Assembly: GCF_000284295.1 (NCBI RefSeq)
Contig: NC_017093.1
Span: forward strand, 8,709,467 to 8,773,466
Reading direction: 5' to 3'
Origin: Actinoplanes missouriensis 431
GTDB lineage: Bacteria > Actinomycetota > Actinomycetes > Mycobacteriales > Micromonosporaceae
DNA length: 64,000 bases
Under the pieces are notes generated by a model, which was given only the letters and a program-made list of their open reading frames with translations, did not search any database and was not told the DNA's origin. Shown here one piece after another: positions 52,525-61,090 of the stretch (the stretch's first letter is position 1; each line of letters begins with the position of its first letter). The position numbers were made by a program, and so were the translations under genes.

Positions 52525-53492
52525 TCACTGCTATGGGTACGCGTGACGAGTTACGGATTCTGGTGCTGGCCGGTGGGCTCTCCTACGAACGGGACGTGTC
52601 CCTGCGATCCGGTCGCCGGGTTCTGGACGCTCTGCGCTCCGCCGGCCTGACCGCCGAACTGCACGACGCCGACGTCTCCCTGCTGCCGGCGTTGCAGGCC
52701 GACCCCCCGGACGCCGCGTTCATCGCGCTGCACGGCGCAACCGGTGAGGACGGCTCGCTGCGGGGCGTTCTCGACCTGTGCGGGATTCCCTATGTCGGCG
52801 CCGACGCCCGGACGGCCCGGCTCGCCTGGGACAAGCCGTCCGCCAAGTCGATGCTGCGGGAAGCCGGGATCCCCACCCCCGACTGGGTGGCCCTTCCGCA
52901 CGATCGGTTCTCCGAACTCGGTGCCGTCGCGGTCCTCGACCGCATCGTCGACCGGCTCGGTCTGCCGCTCATGGTGAAGCCGGCACAGGGCGGCTCCGGC
53001 CTCGGCGCCGCGGTGGTGCGCGACGCCGCCGACCTTCCGGCGGCGATGGTGGGCTGCTTCGCGTACGACTCGACGGCGCTCGTCGAGCAGTACGTGACGG
53101 GCACCAACGTGGCGGTGTCCATCGTCGACCGCGGCGCCGGCCCGGAACCGCTGCCAATCGTCGAGATCGTCCCGCGTGACGGGGTGTACGACTACGCCGC
53201 CCGGTACACCGCCGGTCTGACGACGTGGCACGTGCCGGCTCGGCTGTCGCCCGCTGTCGCTGACCGGATCACGCAGGTGGCGGTGGCGGCGTACAAGGCT
53301 CTGGGTCTGCGTGACCTGTCCCGCATCGACGTGATCGTGGGGGCGGACGGGGAGCCGATGGTTCTGGGGTGCAACGTGTCCCCGGGGATGACGGAGACGT
53401 CGCTGCTGCCGCTGGCGGTGCAGGCCGCTGGGGTGGATCTCGGGGAGCTGTTGAGTTCGTTGGTGGGGCAGGCGGTTTCGCGCTCTTCCTGA
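52521..53492 (+). CDS. D-alanine-D-alanine ligase-like ATP-grasp protein, divergent
   Basis: 323 residues; ATG 52521 overlaps the aminotransferase stop, ATG 52533 is the alternative. Ddl pattern: GGLSYERDVSLRSG (E23), HGATGEDGSLRG, MVKPAQGGSGLG, EIVPRDGVYDYAARYT, LSRIDVIV (D270) and NVSPGMTETS (N285). The metal-binding glutamate two residues before the asparagine is glycine (G283, VLGCN) where Ddl has ExN. Activity as a true Ddl is therefore doubtful; a different dipeptide or amino-acid ligation is possible. A canonical Ddl probably lies elsewhere. Confidence 0.82.
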   Translation: MITAMGTRDELRILVLAGGLSYERDVSLRSGRRVLDALRSAGLTAELHDADVSLLPALQADPPDAAFIALHGATGEDGSLRGVLDLCGIPYVGADARTARLAWDKPSAKSMLREAGIPTPDWVALPHDRFSELGAVAVLDRIVDRLGLPLMVKPAQGGSGLGAAVVRDAADLPAAMVGCFAYDSTALVEQYVTGTNVAVSIVDRGAGPEPLPIVEIVPRDGVYDYAARYTAGLTTWHVPARLSPAVADRITQVAVAAYKALGLRDLSRIDVIVGADGEPMVLGCNVSPGMTETSLLPLAVQAAGVDLGELLSSLVGQAVSRSS

Positions 53493-53506
53493 GTGGGGGT
53501 TACGTG

Positions 53507-53540
53507 GAAGGCCCAGCGTCGTGGTCGACGCTGGGCCTTC
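53507..53540 (+). terminator. Intrinsic terminator after the Ddl-like gene
   Basis: Perfect 15-bp stem GAAGGCCCAGCGTCG/CGACGCTGGGCCTTC with a TGGT loop, 14 bases after the stop. Confidence 0.85.
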
Positions 53541-53564
53541 GTCGTTCCCGGGCTCAGTCGTTCG

Positions 53565-53687
53565 CCTTCCCGCCGGCGCCGGTGGCGCCGTTGCTCTGCC
53601 GCTTACCTTCCCGCCGGCGCCGGTGGCGTCGTTGCTCTGCCGCTTGCCATCCCGCCGGCATGACGCCGTTGCCCTGCCGCCGGCGCC
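53565..53687. repeat. 41-bp tandem repeat, about three copies
   Basis: Period 41: copies begin near 53565, 53606 and 53647, with cores CCCGCCGGCGCCGGTGGCG and GTTGCTCTGCCGCTT. The first two are nearly identical, the third is degenerate. It lies between the terminator and the 3' end of the HIT-like gene. Confidence 0.8.
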
Positions 53688-53746
53688 GGGCGCGCCGCTC
53701 CTGGGTCGGCTGATTTCCCCAGCTTCGCCGTGTTCGGGTTTCGCGG

Positions 53747-54568
53747 TCAGGCTGATCGGCTCTCGGTGTCGGCGGGTTCCGCTGCCAGTTCGTCCGAAGG
53801 CTGCCTCTGGGCGGGAGTCGACCGCGGGTTGCCTGGAGTCGCCTCCGTTGCCCGTACCTCCGCCTCGGCCGCCGCCGACGCGGCCTGAACGTCCCCCAGG
53901 GTTTGAGGTCTCGGACTGTCGTCGGTTGCCTGCTCCTTCTCCGCCGCTGCCGTCGCTGTCGGGATGGGGACCGTCAACGTCGAAGGCGACTCCCACGCGA
54001 TGTGGGCCGGCTCCGCGTTCGCCTTCCCGCCGAAGTCGGCGAGCCAGGCCGCGACGAGGGCGAGGTTTTCACGCCACTGCGCCTCGGGGATGACCGGCAG
54101 GATGTCGTCCCAGAGCGACAGGAACGTGCCACGAAGCTGCAGCCGGCCATAGGGCCTCGCGAGGAACCACATGTGCAGATGCGCGGAACCGTCACCCCAT
54201 CGGTTGACGTGCACCCGAGCGACACCGTCCAGCGAGCGGATCGCGCGCTCCAGCCGAACCGTCATGACACCCAGCTCGGCCGCCAGCAGGTTCGGCAGAT
54301 CACCGAGATCCAGGTGCGACCGGCACTCCAGGATCAGGACCATCGGCAGCCCAGTCGGCCGGTCCATCGCGCGAACCCGCCAGCGTTCGCTCACCCAGAT
54401 GTACGCGTCGTCGTGCGTGCTGCACGACACACACTCGGAGGCGTCCTCGCCACTGCGCGGAGGTTCCACATCCACAGGCGGCGCAAGCTTCTTGACTCGC
54501 ATGTCCCCCTCGAAGGGGAACGAGGGCCAACGTGTGAAGTCTGGCAGAGGAGCAGTGTTCTCGGACAC
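53747..54568 (-). CDS. HIT-like superfamily protein
   Basis: 273 residues from GTG 54568. The core (about 45-190) has a CVSCSTHDD pair and HVNRWGDGSAHLHMWFLARP, which recalls the histidine-triad motif of HIT hydrolases (HLHM instead of HxHxH). The remaining C-terminus is Ala/Glu/Pro-rich and unstructured. HIT proteins hydrolyse nucleotide conjugates; with an incomplete triad the activity is uncertain. It borders the parS island. Confidence 0.65.
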   Translation of the reverse strand: MSENTAPLPDFTRWPSFPFEGDMRVKKLAPPVDVEPPRSGEDASECVSCSTHDDAYIWVSERWRVRAMDRPTGLPMVLILECRSHLDLGDLPNLLAAELGVMTVRLERAIRSLDGVARVHVNRWGDGSAHLHMWFLARPYGRLQLRGTFLSLWDDILPVIPEAQWRENLALVAAWLADFGGKANAEPAHIAWESPSTLTVPIPTATAAAEKEQATDDSPRPQTLGDVQAASAAAEAEVRATEATPGNPRSTPAQRQPSDELAAEPADTESRSA

Positions 54569-54737
54569 GACGTGACCTTAGCCCAGCTCAGGAGGGGCTG
54601 TCCTGGGTCAATTTCGCACGACGGAGGGACCCCTTTACACCCACCCGAGCAGGGTTGGCACTTCGACAGCCGTGACGTCGGCGCTCTACGCACATCCATC
54701 CCAAAGTTATCCACAGAAGTTATCCACAGGCAGCCGC

Positions 54738-54751
54738 GTTTCACGTGAAAC
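54738..54751. other. parS site 1
   Basis: Perfect 14-bp palindrome GTTTCACGTGAAAC, the ParB binding site; lies between DnaA boxes. Confidence 0.95.
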
Positions 54752-54815
54752 ACGACGTAGAACGCTTGTGGCCCCTGTGGATAGAGCGGTGGATGAAGCC
54801 CAGGACATCGGCAGC

Positions 54816-54829
54816 GTTTCACGTGAAAC
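54816..54829. other. parS site 2
   Basis: Perfect GTTTCACGTGAAAC. Confidence 0.95.
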
Positions 54830-55023
54830 CGGAGGGGCCGTGCCCTCAACATGCTTCACACACAGGCTGTGGATAGTGGCGTTGGCACATGGGAGCGGAG
54901 GCAAATCTTTCGCTGCGATGGACGGCTACGGAGGGTGGAAGCCGAGCGGATTTCGAGTCGTATCGCGATGGTTGGCTGGGGCGAAGATCCACCGTTAGGC
55001 GGACGCCCACAGGTGGGAGACGT

Positions 55024-55037
55024 GTTTCACGTGAAAC
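55024..55037. other. parS site 3
   Basis: Perfect GTTTCACGTGAAAC. Confidence 0.95.
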
Positions 55038-55435
55038 CGGGGCGAGCAGCTTGGAGCTACTTCCCGGGGATTCGTCATGGACGGAGAAGGCAGGCGCTGG
55101 CGCACGACACAGACGAATGGCGGCTGTGAACCTCGCGGCGCTGCGCTCGATCCGGATGCCGGCACACAGTCGAGCGCACGGGCCGCGCGCCACGAGGGGC
55201 TGACTCCGATGCGCGGCCTATAAGCCACACCGCATCGCCCAGCGGATCTCCGGAAGGCCGGCTCGGGTTGCCTCGTTGCCCTTCCGAGGGACATCCGCAC
55301 GCAAGCTGTGCGGCACTGTGAAGTTCAAACGCCGACCACGTCCCGGCAGCAGCGCTCCGCTCCGGCTGCGACAGAAAGGGGCGGTGGCGACGGCGGTGGC
55401 GAGAGGTCGCGACGGCGGTGGCGGCGGGCCGCCCT

Positions 55436-55449
55436 GTTTCACGTGAAAC
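55436..55449. other. parS site 4
   Basis: Perfect GTTTCACGTGAAAC. Confidence 0.95.
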
Positions 55450-55705
55450 GCCTCAGCACGCAACCGCGTACCCTCCTCAACCCAACGGAGCATCAGGCCG
55501 GGGCGCAGCATAGCTAGATCCTCTGCCCAACGGCCTGGCCGCAAGGTGCCTCACCGCGATGGCCCGCCCGTAGCCACACCCGACGAACTTTGGCGCGGCG
55601 GCTCGCAGGCTCCGCAGGGCTGGCGTAAGCAACGCCCGAGAGCTCTCTCGATTGGGTTGCTCTGGGTATGTATCCGTCTGGGGCTCGTTACGTCGCCGCC
55701 TCAGC

Positions 55706-55719
55706 GTTTCACGTGAAAC
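55706..55719. other. parS site 5
   Basis: Perfect GTTTCACGTGAAAC. Confidence 0.95.
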
Positions 55720-56515
55720 CGTGCCCGCCGGTCCGGTGCCTATACGGGCTGCTTCCCGCCTCCCGGATCCGCCGGAGCGCGCCCTACAGGTAGCGGCCGG
55801 AGTTAGGCAGATCCGGCAACTGTCCAGCGTGATGATCCACCTGAGCAATGAACACACCCCTGAGGACCCGCGAGACAGAACACGATCACCCGGCTGGAGA
55901 TCCACCCGCCCCTCACACCGACGGTTCTCCACGCAGCTGCTCGGAGTTCGCTGGCTTAAGACTTGTTCGCATTGTTCGGCCGAAGCCCACACGGCGAAGT
56001 TCTGGCGGCCCTATACCTAATCCTCGAGCGCCATTACTCCCGGACGGAACTGCCCGCTGCTTCGGCCCTGTCGCCGCGCGTTGCGATCGATCGCTCCTCA
56101 GACGGCCCAAGCATCGCGCCCGCTCCGGCCCGGCACAGGCCTAGCCCTCGCCCAACCCCGTCGGCCCGCCCAACGCAGGCCTGCCCAGCACTGAGTGCCC
56201 GGCCCGGCCTGCCCAGCGCCGCTCGGGCACTGCTGTCCTTGGCTCGGCACGGCGTGACACGGCAGACGGCATGGCACGGCCCGGCAGACAGGATTCGGCA
56301 CGCGGGCCCGGCACAGAACTCGGTACGCGGGCCCGGCGCGGCAAGACGCGTTACGGCAACCCTGCAACGGCAGACCGGGCAGGCGGCTCGGCGCTGGGCT
56401 GAGGCGACGTAGGTCCGTGGCCGACACTCGCCCAGGGCGGGGTTGGGCCGAGGGTACGCTGGGCCGGAGGAGGTACCGGGCCAGAGTTTAGGGCCGCTCC
56501 GGAGCGTCAGCACTC

Positions 56516-56529
56516 GTTTCACGTGAAAC
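56516..56529. other. parS site 6
   Basis: Perfect GTTTCACGTGAAAC, about 690 bases before the parB 3' end. Confidence 0.95.
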
Positions 56530-56822
56530 GCGACTAGCGGATGCGTCCGCCCCGAATCAGGGTCGTCAGACCCTCAAGCCCGGAATGTGCCTTCTACGAC
56601 CGCCCGGCTGCCTGGCTGGCTGACTGACTGACGGACCCCACACGTCGACTGCCAAACCACAGAATCCTCCAATGCGGGGCCCAGAGCATCGGTAATCGAA
56701 GGATGCGGTCCACCTGTCGCGGACACCCCTTGAGCTCAACGAAAGGCACCGAACGGCGTTGAAACGTCATGCCGGACGTGCCGACGCATCGCGACTCCCC
56801 ACAACGCCGCTCGTGATCAGCA

Positions 56823-56926
56823 CACCGCGACACCGCGACACCGCGACACCGCGACACCGCGACACCGCGACACCGCGACACCGCGACACCGCGACACCGC
56901 GACACCGCGACACCGCGACACCGCGA
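56823..56926. repeat. Octamer tandem array (CACCGCGA)x13
   Basis: Thirteen uninterrupted identical copies, then a partial copy; no mutation among units. Non-coding; on either strand it would translate as a monotonous 8-residue repeat. Confidence 0.97.
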
Positions 56927-57161
56927 CACCGGCCTGAGTCTGCCAACCCAACTACCGCAGCCATTAGCGTGAGGAGCGAGCCAAGGGCCCCGCGCCGCCG
57001 CCGCTGCGACCGCACCTATCTCTCCCGGAGATCAATCACGACCAAACCGGGCAATCACCGATAGTCCACGCGATCCGCAACGGCCGAATCCGCCCCGCAT
57101 CCCGCCGTCAAAACCTCAGGAGAATCGTTCTGACAGAACTGCCCAACCCCCGAAAAACACA

Positions 57162-57191
57162 TCGGCGCGTCCCCAAAACGGAACGCGCCGA
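57162..57191 (-). terminator. Intrinsic terminator of the parAB operon
   Basis: Stem TCGGCGCGT/ACGCGCCGA, 26 bases after the parB stop on the minus strand, followed by TGTGTTTTTC. Confidence 0.85.
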
Positions 57192-57216
57192 ACGACAACC
57201 CTAGAACCAAACCCGA

Positions 57217-58338
57217 CTACTCCGAGCCCGCGCCATCCCCCCGCGCGCCCTCTTCCTCCACACCGATCATGCCCACTATCCGCTCAAGGTCGTCCACCGT
57301 GGCGAACTCGATCGTGATCTTCCCTTTGTTACGACCGATATCAACCTTGACCCGCGTATCGAAGCGATCCGACAACCGTTCCGCCAGATCGTTCAGCGCC
57401 GGCGCGTGGACCTTCGCCCGCCGGGGCGGCGCCGCCTTCTTGACCGGTCCTTCCGCGACCGCAAGTTGAACGAGCTCCTCGGTGGCCCGCACGGAAAGCC
57501 CTTCAGCAACGATCCGCAGAGCGAGCTTCTCCTGGGCCTCACTGTCGTCGAGTCCGAGCAGCGCCCGGGCATGCCCCGCCGACAGCACCCCGGCAGCCAC
57601 CCGCCGTTGCACCGGCGCCGGCAGATTCATCAGCCTTATGGTGTTCGAGATCTGCGGGCGGCTGCGCCCGATCCGGCGGGCCAGCTCCTCGTGCGTGGCA
57701 CCGAATTCCTCAAGCAGCTGCTGATATGCGGCCGCCTCTTCAAGAGGGTTCAGGTTCGCCCGGTGAATGTTCTCCAGGAGAGCGTCACGAAGCATCGCGT
57801 CGTCAGGCGTGTCGCGGACGATCGCGGGGATCGTGTCCTTGCCGACAGCCTGGGCGGCACGCCACCGCCGCTCACCCATGACCAATTCGTATCGGCCGTC
57901 GCCGATGTCACGGACCACGATCGGCTGCAGGAAGCCGACCTCCTGGATGGAGGTTTTGAGCTCCTCCAGGGCTTCCTCATCGAACACGTGCCGCGGCTGC
58001 TTGGCGTTCGGCTCGATCGCGCCGACCGGCAGTTCGGCGAACCGGGCGCCAGGTACGGGCGCCAACTCGTTCTCCGCCAGGGCCGGCGGCGCAGAAACCG
58101 GCGCAGACACCGACGACCCGGAAGCCGCCGGACCGGAGGTCGACGAGCCCGAAGCCGGGGCAGACGCCGACCCCGGAGCAGCCGAGGCCGGCGGAACCGC
58201 GGTGATAACCGCAGTGGCCGCCGACTCAGGAACCGCCGCCTCAGTCGAGACGGGCGCTGCCGCAGGTTCAGCAGCAGGCGCCGTGGGGATTAACGCACCC
58301 AGGCCGCGACCCAGGCCACCCCGCGGACGGTTCTTCAT
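57217..58338 (-). CDS. parB: Chromosome-partitioning protein ParB
   Basis: 373 residues. An Ala/Pro/Ser-rich N-terminus (about 90 residues) precedes the CTP-binding ParB/Srx domain (MGERRWRAAQAVG, ENIHRANLNPLEEA), the HTH (RIGRSRPQISNTIRLMNLP, SAGHARALLGL) and a C-terminal dimer domain (FDTRVKVDIGRNKGKITIEF). It binds the parS sites in the window and spreads on DNA by a CTP switch. ATG overlaps the parA stop. Confidence 0.97.
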   Translation of the reverse strand: MKNRPRGGLGRGLGALIPTAPAAEPAAAPVSTEAAVPESAATAVITAVPPASAAPGSASAPASGSSTSGPAASGSSVSAPVSAPPALAENELAPVPGARFAELPVGAIEPNAKQPRHVFDEEALEELKTSIQEVGFLQPIVVRDIGDGRYELVMGERRWRAAQAVGKDTIPAIVRDTPDDAMLRDALLENIHRANLNPLEEAAAYQQLLEEFGATHEELARRIGRSRPQISNTIRLMNLPAPVQRRVAAGVLSAGHARALLGLDDSEAQEKLALRIVAEGLSVRATEELVQLAVAEGPVKKAAPPRRAKVHAPALNDLAERLSDRFDTRVKVDIGRNKGKITIEFATVDDLERIVGMIGVEEEGARGDGAGSE

Positions 58339-59477
58339 GCCGTGCCTCCCGTGTTGACCCCACGCATAGCGATCTCCAGGGCGGCTTCGAAATAGCTGGT
58401 CGCACCCCGTGATCCCGGATCGTAGGTCATCACCGACTGGCCGTAGCTGGGAGCCTCCGAGACTCGCACGTTTCGGGGAATGACAGCGTTCAGAACCTTC
58501 GCCCCAAAGTGGTTGCGGACGTCCTGCTCAACGGCGTCGGCCAGCCGGGTACGGCGGTCGTACATCGTCAGGAGAATCGTCGACACATCGAGCGTCGGGT
58601 TCAGGTGCTGCCGTACCAGGTTGATGTTGTTGATCAGCTGGTTGAGGCCCTCCAGCGCGTAGTACTCGCACTGAATCGGGATCAGCACCTCCTGTGCGGC
58701 ACACAGGGCGTTGACCGTGAGAAGGCCCAGCGACGGCGGGCAGTCGATGAAGACGTAGTCGAACTTCTCCGGGTGCCCGGCGATCGCCCGGGCAAGCCGG
58801 GATTCACGGGCCACCACCGAGACGAGCTCGATCTCCGCACCGGCGAGGTCGATCGTGGCCGGGACACAGAACAGGTTCGGAATGCCCTCGACGCCCTGCG
58901 CGACCTCGGCCAGCGGCACGTTGTCGATCAGACAGTCGTAGACGTCCGGCACGCCCGCGTGGTGCGGCACGTTGAGACCGGTGGAGGCGTTGCCCTGCGG
59001 GTCGAGGTCCACCACCAGGACGCGGTTGCCATGGAGGGCGAGAGCCACCGCCAGGTTCACCGTCGTGGTCGTCTTCCCAACGCCGCCCTTCTGGTTGGCG
59101 ACGCAAATCACCCTCGGGTGGTCCGGGCGCGGCATGACGATCTCGCCGCTCGGGTTGAGGATCTGCACAGCTCGCAACGCTTCCATGGCGAGGGGCGGAT
59201 CGTCCTCAACCCCGCCCGGCGTTTCACGTGAAACATGCTCGTCCGACGGAACGGGGACACCTGGAATCGGCGCACCGGGCGGTGGCGCGGCCGCACTCGG
59301 CGGCACTACCGCCCCGGGAGCGGTCGAAATGCCATATCCGTACTGCCCAGGTGGGCCATATCCCCCTGCCCGAGGCAGCGGAACGCTTTGGTCGCCAGCG
59401 TGCGGTCCGCCCACGCTCACTCCCGACGGCCTGTCGAGAGGCGACTCGGTTTCACGTGAAACACCGTACTCATGCAC
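58335..59477 (-). CDS. parA: Chromosome-partitioning ATPase ParA
   Basis: 380 residues from GTG 59477, chosen for AGGGA 7 bases upstream; the frame continues open to an ATG at 60161. The ~115-residue N-terminal extension contains VSRET at residues 6-10 and 82-86, each encoded by a parS palindrome, then a Pro/Gly stretch. The ATPase core has ANQKGGVGKTTTTVNLA, VVDLDPQGNAST, VFIDCPPSLGLLT, IPIQCEYYALEGLNQL and PSYGQSVMTYDPGSRGA. It moves ParB-parS complexes. Mycobacterial ParA also has a VSRET-type N-terminal extension. Confidence 0.93.
   Translation of the reverse strand: MHEYGVSRETESPLDRPSGVSVGGPHAGDQSVPLPRAGGYGPPGQYGYGISTAPGAVVPPSAAAPPPGAPIPGVPVPSDEHVSRETPGGVEDDPPLAMEALRAVQILNPSGEIVMPRPDHPRVICVANQKGGVGKTTTTVNLAVALALHGNRVLVVDLDPQGNASTGLNVPHHAGVPDVYDCLIDNVPLAEVAQGVEGIPNLFCVPATIDLAGAEIELVSVVARESRLARAIAGHPEKFDYVFIDCPPSLGLLTVNALCAAQEVLIPIQCEYYALEGLNQLINNINLVRQHLNPTLDVSTILLTMYDRRTRLADAVEQDVRNHFGAKVLNAVIPRNVRVSEAPSYGQSVMTYDPGSRGATSYFEAALEIAMRGVNTGGTA
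59221..59234. other. parS site 7 (inside parA)
   Basis: Perfect GTTTCACGTGAAAC in the parA reading frame, read as VSRET. Confidence 0.95.
59449..59462. other. parS site 8 (inside parA)
   Basis: Perfect GTTTCACGTGAAAC in the parA reading frame, 15 bases after the proposed GTG. Confidence 0.95.
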
Positions 59478-60161
59478 CGCTTCATCCCTGTTGGCTAGGA
59501 ACGGGTTGGCCGGCAGAACGTGGGCCCCGGCAACAGAAATCCGGTCCACACTATCGACGCCCAGCCAGCCTACGGGGGCCGGGCAGGTGTTGCCATGGTC
59601 CGAAGTCTGATGAATCGAGCACAAAGTCGTCGCTGCGCCGGCCAAAGAACCTTGCGTGGAGCCTTCCCGGAAGACCATCGCCCCCGGCACGAGTCGCAAC
59701 AAGCCTCCAGCTCGCTGCAACGCAGGCTTCAAATCCGATCCTGTACGGGGGACGGCCTCCCACAATCGCACCGACCCGGTCCCACCGCCCCCAGGATCAT
59801 CCTGAGCCCGAAAAGTATCAGCACCCACCGTGCGGGCCAAGGCCATGACTTCGGGCGCCACAGTCCCGCTCAGGCCCCTCAGATCACCGCTCACGCGGCC
59901 CGCCCACCCGGACACGGCGCCCTGAACCAAATCAACAACCGCTCCGGAGGACGGTCCCGCCGATTCCCGGAGCACACCGTCCACCGCAGGCCAAATCAGA
60001 AAACCAGACACGACCCGCGGCCCGGCGCTCCATTCAGTTCCGGTCAGAGGCTCACCGTACGGGTGGGTCTCCTCCGTCCCCGGCGGACAGCGCTCGACGG
60101 AACGGGACTGTGCGGGGCGCGACTTCCGAACGGCTCGCTTCCGTGCACCCCGCTTGCCCAT
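59478..60161 (-). other. Open frame continuing parA upstream to rsmG
   Basis: 684 bases, 228 codons without a stop in the parA frame, beginning with ATG 60161 directly after the rsmG stop. The first part is basic (MGKRGARKRAVRKSRPAQSR), followed by Gly/Val/Ala-rich sequence. It may be a 5' extension giving a 608-residue ParA, a remnant of a separate ORF, or a long untranslated leader. No homology recognised. Confidence 0.45.
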
Positions 60162-61088
60162 CTACCGCCTCCGAGCCTTCCTTCGCCCATCACCGCGCGA
60201 CTCCCCGCCGCGAGATCCCCGCGCATCCCGGTTCCCGGAACCCCGAGCCGCAACCACCTGACGTTCCTTGACCACATCCACCACCGTCGCCGGCGGGTCG
60301 ATCAGCCCCTCACCGCAGAACCTGACCGTCACCTCGCCGCCGCCCAGCGCGGACAACGCCGCCTCGTGCTCGGCAACCTCTTCAGCCGCCGAGGCGCCCT
60401 TCAACGCCAGCAACCGTCCGCCCACCGCGGCGAGCGGCAGGCACCACCCGGCCAGCTTGTCGAGCGCCGCCACGGCACGCGCCGTGACGATGTCGGCTTC
60501 GACCCGGCCGACGACCTCTTCCGCGCGGCCGCGAATCACCGTGACGTTGTCCAGATCGAGAAGATCGACCACCTCGTCGAGGAACGCGGTGCGCCGGGCC
60601 AGTGGCTCGACAAGCGTGATGACGAGATCCGGCCGTGCCACTGCCAGCACGATACCGGGCAAACCGGCACCAGAGCCGACGTCCACGACCGAAGCGCCGG
60701 ACGGGATTATCTGCGACATAACGCCGCAGTTGATGAGATGACGCTCCCAGAGCCGGGGCGTCTCCCGAGGCCCGATCAGACCCCGGATCACCCCCTCGGT
60801 GGCGAGCAGCTCGGCATAACGCCCCGCCAACGCGAGACGATCACCGAAGACCGCAGCAGCCGCCTCAGCGAACTGAGCCGGCGGCACAACGACCTCCAAG
60901 GACGAGGCGTCATCCGAAGGCGAGGGCGCATCCAGGGGCGAAGGCGCATCCCCAGACGAGGAGACACCCCCAGGCGAGGAGACACCCCCGGGGGAGGGAG
61001 CGGTGACATTCGAGGCCGGGAACGACGACGGCCCGGGCGATTCAAGGCCCGGGCCGAAGTCACCCGCGCCGTGGCGTGGGTCCGTCAC
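60162..61088 (-). CDS. rsmG: 16S rRNA (guanine-N7)-methyltransferase RsmG
   Basis: 308 residues from GTG 61088, 2 bases after the khpB stop. The first ~65 residues are an added Pro/Ser/Gly tail with PGGVSS and APSPS repeats, making it longer than usual RsmG. The core has LWERHLINCGV, SVVDVGSGAGLPGIVLAVA (SAM loop), TLVEPLARRTAFLDEVV, ARAVAALDKLAGW and LLALKG. It methylates G527 of 16S rRNA. The end is basic (GGESRGDGRRKARRR). Confidence 0.95.
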   Translation of the reverse strand: MTDPRHGAGDFGPGLESPGPSSFPASNVTAPSPGGVSSPGGVSSSGDAPSPLDAPSPSDDASSLEVVVPPAQFAEAAAAVFGDRLALAGRYAELLATEGVIRGLIGPRETPRLWERHLINCGVMSQIIPSGASVVDVGSGAGLPGIVLAVARPDLVITLVEPLARRTAFLDEVVDLLDLDNVTVIRGRAEEVVGRVEADIVTARAVAALDKLAGWCLPLAAVGGRLLALKGASAAEEVAEHEAALSALGGGEVTVRFCGEGLIDPPATVVDVVKERQVVAARGSGNRDARGSRGGESRGDGRRKARRR

Positions 61089-61090
61089 GA

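Larger units (their letters stand above)
54707..54876. promoter_or_regulatory. Cluster of four DnaA boxes
   Basis: TTATCCACA at 54707-54715 and 54720-54728 (both forward), and TGTGGATAG, the reverse of CTATCCACA, at 54776-54784 and 54868-54876. The first two fit the strict E. coli R-box. parS sites 1 and 2 lie among them. Confidence 0.7.
54569..57161. other. 2.6-kb gene-free island with parS sites and DnaA boxes
   Basis: No frame here has the codon pattern of the neighbouring genes; most of the open frames include translated parS sites. The island holds six perfect parS palindromes, four DnaA boxes (54707-54876), G/C-rich quasi-repeats (about 56100-56420) built on CGGCACGG/CCCGGC, and a 13-copy octamer array. 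Base composition is visibly lower in G+C than the flanking genes in 54680-55100 and 55850-56050. A centromere region with a possible origin-related function is inferred. Confidence 0.7.

Noticed and set aside
56823..56926. Possible CRISPR array
   Set aside because: The units are directly adjacent octamers with no spacers, and no cas genes are near.
54569..57216. Several open frames of 60-170 codons in the parS island
   Set aside because: They cross parS sites (giving VSRET or FHVK), lack ribosome sites, overlap on both strands and do not show the third-position GC bias of the neighbours.
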